A stretch of DNA of 14,079 nucleotides from QNZT01 sp964573205 (GTDB lineage Bacteria > Campylobacterota > Campylobacteria > Campylobacterales > QNZT01). The notes below the pieces were generated by a model, which searched no databases, was not told the origin of the DNA, and was given only the letters and a program-made list of their open reading frames with translations. The DNA lies in assembly GCA_964573205.1 (NCBI GenBank), contig CAZNIT010000044.1, forward strand, positions 1 through 14,079. The letters are read 5' to 3'. Below, piece by piece: positions 1-4,721 of the stretch. A program made the position numbers and the translations under genes. Each line of letters begins with the position of its first letter. The first letter of the stretch is position 1.

Positions 1-36
1 TGTACCGCTTCCTCCGCATAGGATGATGTTTGTCAT
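1..36 (-). CDS. manC: Mannose-1-phosphate guanylyltransferase, first 12 codons (partial)
   Basis: Only the 5' end is present; the gene runs leftwards off the window. The minus strand from base 36 reads MTNIILCGGSGT. This is the typical N-terminus of bacterial mannose-1-phosphate guanylyltransferases (ManC/CpsB/AlgA type), where the GGSGT stretch begins the nucleotide-binding signature of sugar nucleotidylyltransferases. An AAGGAAG ribosome site lies about 8 bases before the ATG, which supports this start. The enzyme makes GDP-mannose from mannose-1-phosphate and GTP for polysaccharide or LPS synthesis. With 12 residues the family is likely, but other sugar-nucleotide pyrophosphorylases cannot be excluded. 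Confidence 0.7.
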   Translation of the reverse strand, partial: MTNIILCGGSGT

Positions 37-121
37 GATGTTCACTTCCTTAAAGCTATGTTAATTATTTATTTTAGTCTTTTTATGATTAAAAGTATAT
101 GAATTGTGGTATTGATGTGTT

Positions 122-241
122 GTACAAGGTTGAAACCTTGCCTCCGGGTTTTTGTGTGAGATTGAAGTATTGATTGGAGACCGTACTTTAGTGCGGTAGG
201 GTTTGTTTTGTTGTGCTGTGCAAAGCTGAAGCATTGCCTCC
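122..241. repeat. REP cluster 1 (three REP elements)
   Basis: Three 22-nt REP elements lie here: 124-145 (minus), 176-197 (plus, GGAG head) and 220-241 (minus). The plus element has the stem ACCGTAC/GTGCGGT around TTTA. The minus elements have stems of the CAAGGT/ACCTTG and GCAAAGC/GCATTGC types around TGAA, followed by CTCC (GGAG on the other strand). The 30-nt spacer at 146-175 contains a decayed REP-like stretch, GGTTGAAGTATTG in its other copies. The last element ends four bases before the stop codon of the nucleotidyltransferase gene, so its hairpin may also affect the 3' end of that transcript. Bases 37-121 show nothing clear apart from AT-rich DNA that presumably holds the leader of the leftward gene. 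Confidence 0.88.
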
Positions 242-245
242 GGGT

Positions 246-1232
246 TTAAAATATGTCTTTCATACTTTTTAACTCTTTAGCTATGTCTATATTTACCATA
301 TATTCCTGTATAAGTTGAGTTACCAGCTTTGATTGCTCATGGTCTCTGTTTTTTTTGAGAATATTTCTGTTTTTAACGGTAGAAAGCCACTTTTTATAAA
401 CGGAAAACTCCAGGGGATGAATAGTAGACAGAAGCGCGCATTTGCCATTGTCAGCAACGACCATACTTTTAAAAATACGGGAATTTCCCAACCATTGCAT
501 TCCTTCCATAGAAAGTTCCAGTATATCGGTAAAACTATCTTTATCCTTTTGTTTTTTGAAAAACTTTTGCTCCTCTACAGGTGTCAATATCTCCAGTATA
601 GTTCCCTCCTTATTTCTGAACCGATATGGTACCTGCACATCAGGTACAAAACTTTTATCGATAAGTTTGAGTAGTTCTGTAAGCTTATTTTTGGGTACTA
701 CTTCGGTAAAAAGCACGGAAACAGAACTGTTTTTTTTGTTTAGCAAATCTATATCTTCCGTCGCCAGGTACTCCTCATCTATAAATACACCACAGTAAGC
801 TTCATAGGCATATAGCGCATTGGTACCGATAAGTATCATTTTTTCATCCAGCCCAAGCTCATTGATTTTTCTATAAATATTTACAAGCGCGGCAGGTACG
901 CGTGTAAGATGTTCTATTTTATTGAGCTTATAATTTTTATCCAGTTTGGCTTCAAGCTCCTTCAGATCCTCTTTAATCCTCTTTTTGTGTTGCATAAAAT
1001 TTTCATAGATTTTATGTGTTTTTTCACTCTCAACTCCTAAAGAGATCACTCTGTTTGATGCGGAGTGCTTTTTTGTCAGGTATCTTTTGCCACCTGCCTT
1101 TTTCCAGTACATACTAACTTGATAATTTCGTAAATACTCCTGTTTTTTTTGAATATAATATTCATAAAGTTGTCCGATATTGATGTATTGTTTGCGCTGA
1201 GAGGAGTTGTATTCTGTAAAATGAAATCGCAT
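246..1232 (-). CDS. GSU2403-type nucleotidyltransferase-fold protein
   Basis: A 328-residue protein from the ATG at 1232. The reading frame is open further upstream to 1496, but that part translates REP DNA and is not credible. The nucleotidyltransferase signature is at residues 134-163: LIGTNALYAYEAY, then ATEDIDLL, with catalytic-type acidic residues Asp160 and Asp162. This arrangement, with a helical N-terminal third (residues 15-125, rich in Lys and Tyr), fits the GSU2403/NTP_transf_8 family, whose substrate is unknown to me. It may be related to nucleotidyltransferase antitoxins or defence proteins, but no partner gene is adjacent. There is no good ribosome site before the ATG. A pair of palindromes just upstream (1245-1299) could control it. 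REP clusters bound it on both sides, and a broken relative lies at 3112-3278. Confidence 0.78.
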   Translation of the reverse strand: MRFHFTEYNSSQRKQYINIGQLYEYYIQKKQEYLRNYQVSMYWKKAGGKRYLTKKHSASNRVISLGVESEKTHKIYENFMQHKKRIKEDLKELEAKLDKNYKLNKIEHLTRVPAALVNIYRKINELGLDEKMILIGTNALYAYEAYCGVFIDEEYLATEDIDLLNKKNSSVSVLFTEVVPKNKLTELLKLIDKSFVPDVQVPYRFRNKEGTILEILTPVEEQKFFKKQKDKDSFTDILELSMEGMQWLGNSRIFKSMVVADNGKCALLSTIHPLEFSVYKKWLSTVKNRNILKKNRDHEQSKLVTQLIQEYMVNIDIAKELKSMKDIF

Positions 1233-1244
1233 TATGACTACTTT

Positions 1245-1299
1245 TTGTACAATTGTACCAAAAAAATAAAAAATAAAAAAATTTGGTACAATTGTATAA
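1245..1299. promoter_or_regulatory. Paired palindromic operator candidate upstream of the nucleotidyltransferase gene
   Basis: Two 18-nt sites, 1245-1262 and 1282-1299, are inverted copies of each other at 17 of 18 positions. They are separated by 19 bases of almost pure A/T. Each site is itself palindromic: the core GTACAATTGTAC at 1247-1258 is perfect, and TACAATTGTA at 1287-1296 is perfect. The centres are 39 bp apart. The sites start 13 bases before the start codon of the leftward nucleotidyltransferase gene, where a promoter would lie. A dimeric repressor or autoregulator binding both sites is the simplest reading. A large hairpin in RNA or single-stranded DNA is an alternative. Confidence 0.5.
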
Positions 1300-1315
1300 A
1301 GCTGAAGTAGTAATC

Positions 1316-1464
1316 GGAGACCGTACTTCAGTGCGGTAGGGTTTGTTTTGTTGTGCTGTGCAAAGCTGAAGCATTGCCTCCGGGTTTTTGTGTGAGGTTG
1401 AAGTATTGACCGGAGACCGTACTTTAGTGCGGTAGATATTGTACAAGGGTGAAACCTTGCTTCC
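1316..1464. repeat. REP cluster 2 (four REP elements), upstream of the RAYT gene
   Basis: Elements at 1316-1337 (plus), 1360-1381 (minus), 1412-1433 (plus) and 1443-1464 (minus). Plus elements use the ACCGTAC/GTGCGGT stem, with loop TTCA in the first and TTTA in the second. The minus elements use the GCAAAGC/GCATTGC type, then a degenerate CAAGGGT type whose head is GGAA instead of GGAG. Spacing repeats that of cluster 1: 22 bases inside the tail-to-tail pair and 30 bases in the head-to-head interval. The rest of the gene-free interval (1465-1544) is AT-rich, with only a weak candidate promoter for the transposase (TTTTCA at 1490, TACAAT at 1512). Confidence 0.88.
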
Positions 1465-1544
1465 TTGTATTTCAAAATGACATATTTTCTTTTCAAAGGT
1501 AAAATTTATATTACAATTCTCTTAAAACTTTATAGGGAGAATCA

Positions 1545-2069
1545 ATGAAAAGAGAATATAAAAAACTACCGCATATCGATAGAGTAGGGGATTATCAGTT
1601 TGTTACTATCAGGACACAAGATAGTTTGGATAGTTATTTACAAAAGATTGAATCCTTTGATATTTCAAGTGCGAAAAAACAGATGGCGATAGACGGGTAC
1701 CTGGATAACTTTGCAAAAGGAAGGTACTTTGAGGGTGAGGTGCTTGTCTATTTTCGATCGTTTTTGCTTTCTCTGGATAAAAAACTTTTTGAACTGGTTG
1801 CTTTTTCCATCATGCCGAATCATCTGCATATACTTTTTTGTCAAAAGGAAGAACTTTCTAAAACTATGAAAATAGTCAAAGGAGGCTCGGCATCGGGGAT
1901 AAATAAAATTTTAAATAAAAATGGAAAGTTTTGGGCGAGTGGGTATTATGACAAGGCTATCAGAGATGAAAAACATTTTGAAGTTGTTTATAATTATATT
2001 CGAAATAATCCTTTGAAGGCGGGGTTAAAAGATATGGATAGACGGTTTTGGCATGTGTATGGAGTATAA
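1545..2069 (+). CDS. REP-associated tyrosine transposase (RAYT, Y1_Tnp family)
   Basis: A 174-residue single-domain Y1 (HUH) transposase. The HUH pair is His93 and His95 in MPNHLHIL. The catalytic tyrosine is most likely Tyr151 in YIRNNPLKAG, with Asn155 four residues on, where IS200/IS605 enzymes have a Gln. The stretch FWASGYYDKAIRDEKHF (about 129-145) is typical of RAYTs rather than of IS200 TnpA. The ATG follows AGGGAGA at 6-7 bases. RAYTs are domesticated, usually single-copy relatives of IS200 transposases that bind and cut REP hairpins as single-stranded DNA. Here four REPs lie upstream and four downstream, the first only two bases after the stop codon, which is the classic REPtron layout. 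The gene appears intact. Confidence 0.92.
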   Translation: MKREYKKLPHIDRVGDYQFVTIRTQDSLDSYLQKIESFDISSAKKQMAIDGYLDNFAKGRYFEGEVLVYFRSFLLSLDKKLFELVAFSIMPNHLHILFCQKEELSKTMKIVKGGSASGINKILNKNGKFWASGYYDKAIRDEKHFEVVYNYIRNNPLKAGLKDMDRRFWHVYGV

Positions 2070-2071
2070 TC

Positions 2072-2207
2072 GGAGACCGTACTTTAGTGCGGTAATGATG
2101 TGTTTTGCTGTGCTGTGCAAAGCTGAAGCATTGCCTCCGGTGGTGTTGACGGAGACCGTACTTTAGTGCGGTATGATTCTGCTGTGCAAGGTTAAAACCT
2201 TGCCTCC
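2072..2207. repeat. REP cluster 3 (four REP elements), downstream of the RAYT gene
   Basis: Elements at 2072-2093 (plus), 2117-2138 (minus), 2151-2172 (plus) and 2186-2207 (minus). Plus elements carry ACCGTAC/GTGCGGT around TTTA. The minus elements carry the GCAAAGC type and then the GCAAGGT/ACCTTGC type. The last has loop TAAA, which reads TTTA on the GGAG strand and so still fits the TTYA rule. Spacers are shorter than in the other clusters (12 and 13 bases in two intervals). Hairpins this close to the transposase stop codon may also shape its mRNA end. Confidence 0.88.
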
Positions 2208-2242
2208 GGGTTTGCAGGGGTGTATTTTAGTGTGATAAAATC

Positions 2243-2251
2243 TGCTATAAT
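2243..2251 (+). promoter_or_regulatory. Extended -10 promoter element directly before mntA-like gene
   Basis: TGCTATAAT at 2243-2251 is a perfect extended -10 element (TGn plus TATAAT). No convincing -35 is seen about 17 bases upstream, as is usual for extended -10 promoters. Transcription would start near 2258, at or within the first codons of the downstream gene. This predicts a leaderless or nearly leaderless message. Confidence 0.55.
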
Positions 2252-2626
2252 ATGGTTATGATAAATTATAAAAACCGTATTTATGGGATTACGAAGGAAA
2301 TAGATACACAAGAACTGGAAATGTTGTTTCAGAAGCCGGAGGCGTGGTTTATTGAGGTGGCGTTGCTTTTTGGTAGTCGGGTGACGGGGACAGCGCATAG
2401 TCGGAGTGATTATGATTTTGCATTGTTTATGAATCAATCGGCAGATGAGGGCTGGGGGCTTAAAGCAAAAGCATATACATTGCTGAGCGATCTTCTGGGA
2501 TTGGATGATTGCGATATCGATATTGTTGACTTGAAAATGGCTGATAAGGTGATTTTAGAGAGTATAAAAGAGGGGTTTATTGTATTAAAAGGAAACAAAG
2601 ATGACATTTCAAGACTACTTGGTTAA
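2252..2626 (+). CDS. mntA: MntA-like nucleotidyltransferase antitoxin
   Basis: A 124-residue minimal nucleotidyltransferase. The motif GSX10DXD is exact: Gly41-Ser42, then Asp53 and Asp55 in SDYDFAL. A third acidic site is Asp88 or Asp90 in CDIDIVDL. This is the hallmark of MNT-domain antitoxins of HEPN/MNT (type VII) toxin-antitoxin pairs, which AMPylate and so silence a partner HEPN RNase. The downstream gene overlaps it by 26 bases and looks like that partner. The start is uncertain: ATG at 2252 abuts the -10 box, while ATG at 2258 coincides with the expected transcript start, so the shorter form (122 residues) is favoured. There is no ribosome site before either. The family call is firm; function as an antitoxin here is inferred. 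Confidence 0.82.
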   Translation: MVMINYKNRIYGITKEIDTQELEMLFQKPEAWFIEVALLFGSRVTGTAHSRSDYDFALFMNQSADEGWGLKAKAYTLLSDLLGLDDCDIDIVDLKMADKVILESIKEGFIVLKGNKDDISRLLG

Positions 2627-2924
2627 GACAGTTGAAATTGCAACTGAAGAAAAAACGATTTTAGATGAGCTTTCTTCAAAGATGTCTTTAAATAAAATCG
2701 AATTTAGAGCTGCTAAAAGTTCTTTGCAGACACTTATCGAGAATGCAATTGGAAAAGCAAAAAAGATTTTGAAATACTATGGTTGTCCTGTAACCCCCTC
2801 AAGAGGAAGAGATGCTGTTTTTTTTATGTATGAGCTTGGGTTGATTGAAGAAGAAGAATTTCAGGCGCTGAATGCAGAATATAATGAGACATTGAAAAAA
2901 CGAATTACAACTTTTACTGTATGA
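2601..2924 (+). CDS. hepT: HepT-like HEPN protein, probably truncated or inactive
   Basis: A 107-residue helical protein overlapping the MNT gene by 26 bases. Residues 36-58 (FRAAKSSLQTLIENAIGKAK and onward) match the first core helices of DUF86/HepT toxins, and residues 66-92 match the usual segment before the active site. HepT proteins normally run to about 130-145 residues and carry RX4HXY, the RNase motif, soon after the point matching residue 91. Here the frame instead ends AEYNETLKKRITTFTV and has no such motif. In another frame, 2878-2892 reads NIMRH, which hints at a frameshifted remnant of the motif. The start ATG is coupled to the upstream gene, with AAAGGAAAC before it. It may be a decayed toxin or a non-RNase binding partner. 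Confidence 0.65.
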   Translation: MTFQDYLVKTVEIATEEKTILDELSSKMSLNKIEFRAAKSSLQTLIENAIGKAKKILKYYGCPVTPSRGRDAVFFMYELGLIEEEEFQALNAEYNETLKKRITTFTV

Positions 2925-2942
2925 TGAGAGATTTTTTTAACC

Positions 2943-3107
2943 GGAGACCGTACTTCAGTGCGGTATTGATTTGATCTGTTTTGCTGGTGCAAGGTTGAAA
3001 CCTTGCCTCCGGGTTTTTGTGTGAGGTTGAAGTATTGACCGGAGACCGTACTTCAGTGCGGTATGGTTTTGTTTTGTTGTGCTGTGCAAAGCTGAAGCAT
3101 TGCCTCC
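2943..3107. repeat. REP cluster 4 (four REP elements)
   Basis: Elements at 2943-2964 (plus), 2989-3010 (minus), 3041-3062 (plus) and 3086-3107 (minus). Both plus elements have loop TTCA. The minus ones are the perfect GCAAGGT/ACCTTGC type and the GCAAAGC/GCATTGC type. The part from 2986 on closely copies cluster 1 (122-241), including the spacers, and continues into a copy of the 3' end of the nucleotidyltransferase gene. This cluster is therefore part of a larger duplication, not an independent insertion. Confidence 0.88.
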
Positions 3108-3111
3108 GGGG

Positions 3112-3278
3112 TTAAAATATCTCTTTCATACTTTTTAACTCTTTAGCTATGTCTATATTTACCATATATTCCCGTATAAGTTGAGTTACCGGCTTTGACT
3201 GCTCATGGTCTCTGTTTTTTTGTTTAGCAAATCTATATCTTCCGTCGCCAGATCCTCCGCATCAAACCGAATATGATC
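3112..3278 (-). pseudogene. Remnant of a second GSU2403-type nucleotidyltransferase gene
   Basis: Bases 3112-3221 match the 3' end of the gene at 246-1232 with about four substitutions. Bases 3222-3251 then match 738-767 exactly. About 380 bases between these parts are missing. In the intact gene the two junction points share the 12-mer CTGTTTTTTTTG (346-357 and 727-738), so deletion between these direct repeats explains the structure. The remnant has one T fewer in the tract, which shifts the frame. Beyond 3252 the DNA diverges but still encodes a family-like stretch, HIRFDAEDLATEDIDLL, in place of VFIDEEYLATEDIDLL. A stop codon lies at 3279-3281. The source was thus a related but distinct gene. 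Confidence 0.82.
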
Positions 3279-3286
3279 TTAGAAAA

Positions 3287-3625
3287 CTATTTTTGTGCAT
3301 CCACTTTGTATCCGAAGATTACATTCCAAGCGGCTTTTCCAGCATCTTTTGCATCTGATTGGACTCTTATCTCGACTTCGCCGAGTTTTGTAGGACGAAG
3401 ACATACATAGACGTTATCTTCGGGATAGAGTTTCGTTTTGCTTTTTATAAGAGTTCCGGCTACTATAGAGACCGGCTTATAGACATTCCAACCCATAGAA
3501 AGCGATATCTTACGCAGATGCTGGGCATCTTCGAAAATTTCTCCTTTAGCTTTGAAGCACTCCATATCACCGGCATAAAGTATCGTAAAAGCAGTTATCG
3601 GCAAAATAAACACCATCTTTTTCAT
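3287..3625 (-). CDS. Small secreted protein of unknown function
   Basis: A 112-residue protein with a Sec signal peptide: MKK, a hydrophobic core to about residue 17, and a likely cut after Tyr-Ala-Gly19. The mature part of about 93 residues is mixed charged and beta-prone, with two cysteines (Cys23 and Cys75) that could form a disulfide in the periplasm. No domain is recognised. An AAAGG ribosome site lies about 8 bases before the ATG. The gene runs opposite to the chemosensory cluster, and its upstream region is shared with that cluster's promoter. It looks like a native chromosomal gene bordering the repeat island. A role linked to chemosensing cannot be claimed from position alone. Confidence 0.7.
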   Translation of the reverse strand: MKKMVFILPITAFTILYAGDMECFKAKGEIFEDAQHLRKISLSMGWNVYKPVSIVAGTLIKSKTKLYPEDNVYVCLRPTKLGEVEIRVQSDAKDAGKAAWNVIFGYKVDAQK

Positions 3626-3768
3626 AACCCAGCCTTTATAGCGAATTATCTTACTATAACATTACAAACTTAAATATATTTTATTATATAACTTTTATAA
3701 TATGCCTTTGACACTTCACTTCAAACACCGCAACAAGTAAAAGAAAACTTTTTTCAGAAAATAATAGT

Positions 3769-3795
3769 TAAATTTTTTTAAGGTTATGCCGATAT
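3769..3795 (+). promoter_or_regulatory. Sigma-28 (FliA) promoter of the chemosensory cluster
   Basis: TAAATTTT at 3769-3776 and GCCGATAT at 3788-3795 are separated by 11 bases. The FliA consensus in enterobacteria is TAAAGTTT-N11-GCCGATAA, so each box has seven of eight matches and the spacing is exact. The Campylobacter sigma-28 -10 form, CGATWT, is matched fully. The predicted transcript start is near 3802. That leaves a short leader holding AAAAGGAG (3814-3821) before the ATG at 3830, and makes the in-frame ATG at 3809 an unlikely start. Confidence 0.72.
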
Positions 3796-3829
3796 AGGTT
3801 TATAGAAGATGACAAAAGGAGTGATCCGA

Positions 3830-4216
3830 ATGATAAAAACAGTAGTATTCGTAGATGATTCACCGACAGTTTTGATGACGGCGCAAATGGCTATGAAAGG
3901 GCTTGTTGAAAGCGGTAGTATCGAGTTGAAAACTTTTGAAAATCCCCTTGAATTGATCGAACAGGTAAAAAACGGTTTTGTATATGACATGGTGATTACC
4001 GATGTAAATATGCCCCAAATGAACGGATTGGATTTGGCAAAAGAGTTAAAAAATACGATTTCGGTAAAACTAAAACCGATTTTAGCGCTTACGACGGAAA
4101 ACTCTCCGCAAATAAAACAGCTTGGCAAGCAGATAGGTCTAGCAGGCTGGATAACCAAGCCTTTTTCAAACGACAAACTGGTTATGGGCGTTAAACGGGT
4201 ATTGAAACTTCGTTAA
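3830..4216 (+). CDS. CheY-like single-domain response regulator (first)
   Basis: A 128-residue receiver domain. Acidic pocket Asp9-Asp10, phosphoacceptor Asp58 in VITDVNMP, switch Thr88 in ALTTE, and conserved Lys110 in TKPF are all present. The switch position that is Tyr106 in E. coli CheY is Trp107 here (GWITKPF), as in some CheY-like proteins outside the classic flagellar-switch type. The start at 3830 is chosen over the in-frame 3809 because AAAAGGAG sits 8 bases before it and the likely transcript start is near 3802. It is the first gene after the sigma-28 promoter and lies 125 bases before the next cheY-like gene. It is probably a phosphorylation target of the CheA encoded downstream, acting as output or phosphate sink. 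Confidence 0.9.
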   Translation: MIKTVVFVDDSPTVLMTAQMAMKGLVESGSIELKTFENPLELIEQVKNGFVYDMVITDVNMPQMNGLDLAKELKNTISVKLKPILALTTENSPQIKQLGKQIGLAGWITKPFSNDKLVMGVKRVLKLR

Positions 4217-4232
4217 AACTTTATCTTGATCT

Positions 4233-4262
4233 TGCGGTATTTGGTAGATACTTTATACCGCA
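4233..4262 (+). terminator. Weak hairpin between the two cheY-like genes
   Basis: An 8-bp stem (TGCGGTAT at 4233-4240, ATACCGCA at 4255-4262) with a 14-base loop is followed by TTTTCCTCTTT. The stem is short and the T-run is interrupted, so this is more likely a leaky terminator or processing hairpin than a full stop. It could set different levels for the first cheY gene and the rest of the cluster. The remaining gap to 4341 is AT-rich and shows no second sigma-28 match. Confidence 0.4.
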
Positions 4263-4341
4263 TTTTCCTCTTTGCGAAATGTTTTCATTAATTTATTAAA
4301 AAAATATTTCGTTCCGCTCTTTCGTTTCACAAAGGAGAACT

Positions 4342-4704
4342 ATGCCGAAACAGATATTGATAGTTGACGACTCACTTACCGTCAGAATGTACCACAGACA
4401 GATTTTGGAAAAAGACGCTTTTGAGATCGACGAAGCCGAAAACGGTATGGAGGCGCTCGAAAAGATCTCGTTTAAAAACTACGATCTTTTCATAGTAGAT
4501 ATAAATATGCCCGTACTTGACGGTTATAGTTTCGTCAAAAGATTAAGAGAAGAAAAAGACGACGAGGCCGGTATCATCATGATCTCCACCGAAGCGGAGT
4601 TAAAAGATAAAAATTTAGCCTATGAAAGCGGCGCGACGATGTATCTGGTAAAACCTGCAAAACCGGATACTCTGCTGCTTACGGCAAAAATACTTACTTA
4701 TTAA
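4342..4704 (+). CDS. CheY-like single-domain response regulator (second)
   Basis: A 120-residue receiver domain with Asp9-Asp10, phosphoacceptor Asp53 in IVDINMPVLDG, Ser82-Thr83 at the switch position, and Lys104 in VKPAKP. It has Tyr101 at the aromatic switch position, unlike the Trp of the first regulator, so the two probably differ in output. AAAGGAG lies directly upstream of the ATG. It ends 17 bases before cheA and is almost certainly co-transcribed with it. In paired systems of this kind one regulator often drives the output and the other drains phosphate or tunes adaptation; which is which cannot be read from the sequence. Confidence 0.92.
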   Translation: MPKQILIVDDSLTVRMYHRQILEKDAFEIDEAENGMEALEKISFKNYDLFIVDINMPVLDGYSFVKRLREEKDDEAGIIMISTEAELKDKNLAYESGATMYLVKPAKPDTLLLTAKILTY

Positions 4705-4721
4705 GTTTTTGGGAAAAAAAT

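Noticed and set aside
333..798. Plus-strand reading frames inside the nucleotidyltransferase gene
   Set aside because: Antisense shadows of a gene with clear family motifs; no ribosome sites or recognisable domains.
1162..1446. Minus-strand reading frame within REP cluster 2
   Set aside because: It overlaps the real nucleotidyltransferase start in another frame and consists mostly of translated REP DNA.
1233..1496. N-terminal extension of the nucleotidyltransferase reading frame on the minus strand
   Set aside because: It translates through two palindromic operators and three REP elements, has repeated peptide stretches caused by the repeats, and the family-like sequence begins only at the Met at 1232.
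122..3107. CRISPR-like array of short repeats and spacers
   Set aside because: The repeats alternate in orientation, occur in separate clusters between genes, have spacers that are themselves repeated, and no cas gene is present.
122..3107. Integron-like cassette array with hairpin attachment sites between genes
   Set aside because: No attC core sites of the GTTRRRY type, no integrase gene, modules lie in both orientations, and the hairpins fit REP structure and the adjacent RAYT better.
3809..3829. Earlier ATG for the first cheY-like gene
   Set aside because: The predicted transcript start is near 3802, there is no ribosome site before 3809, and AAAAGGAG is ideally placed for 3830.
4292..4325. 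Second sigma-28 promoter before the second cheY-like gene
   Set aside because: A TAAA is present, but the sequence 15 bases on (GCTCTTTC) does not match GCCGATAA beyond the first two bases.
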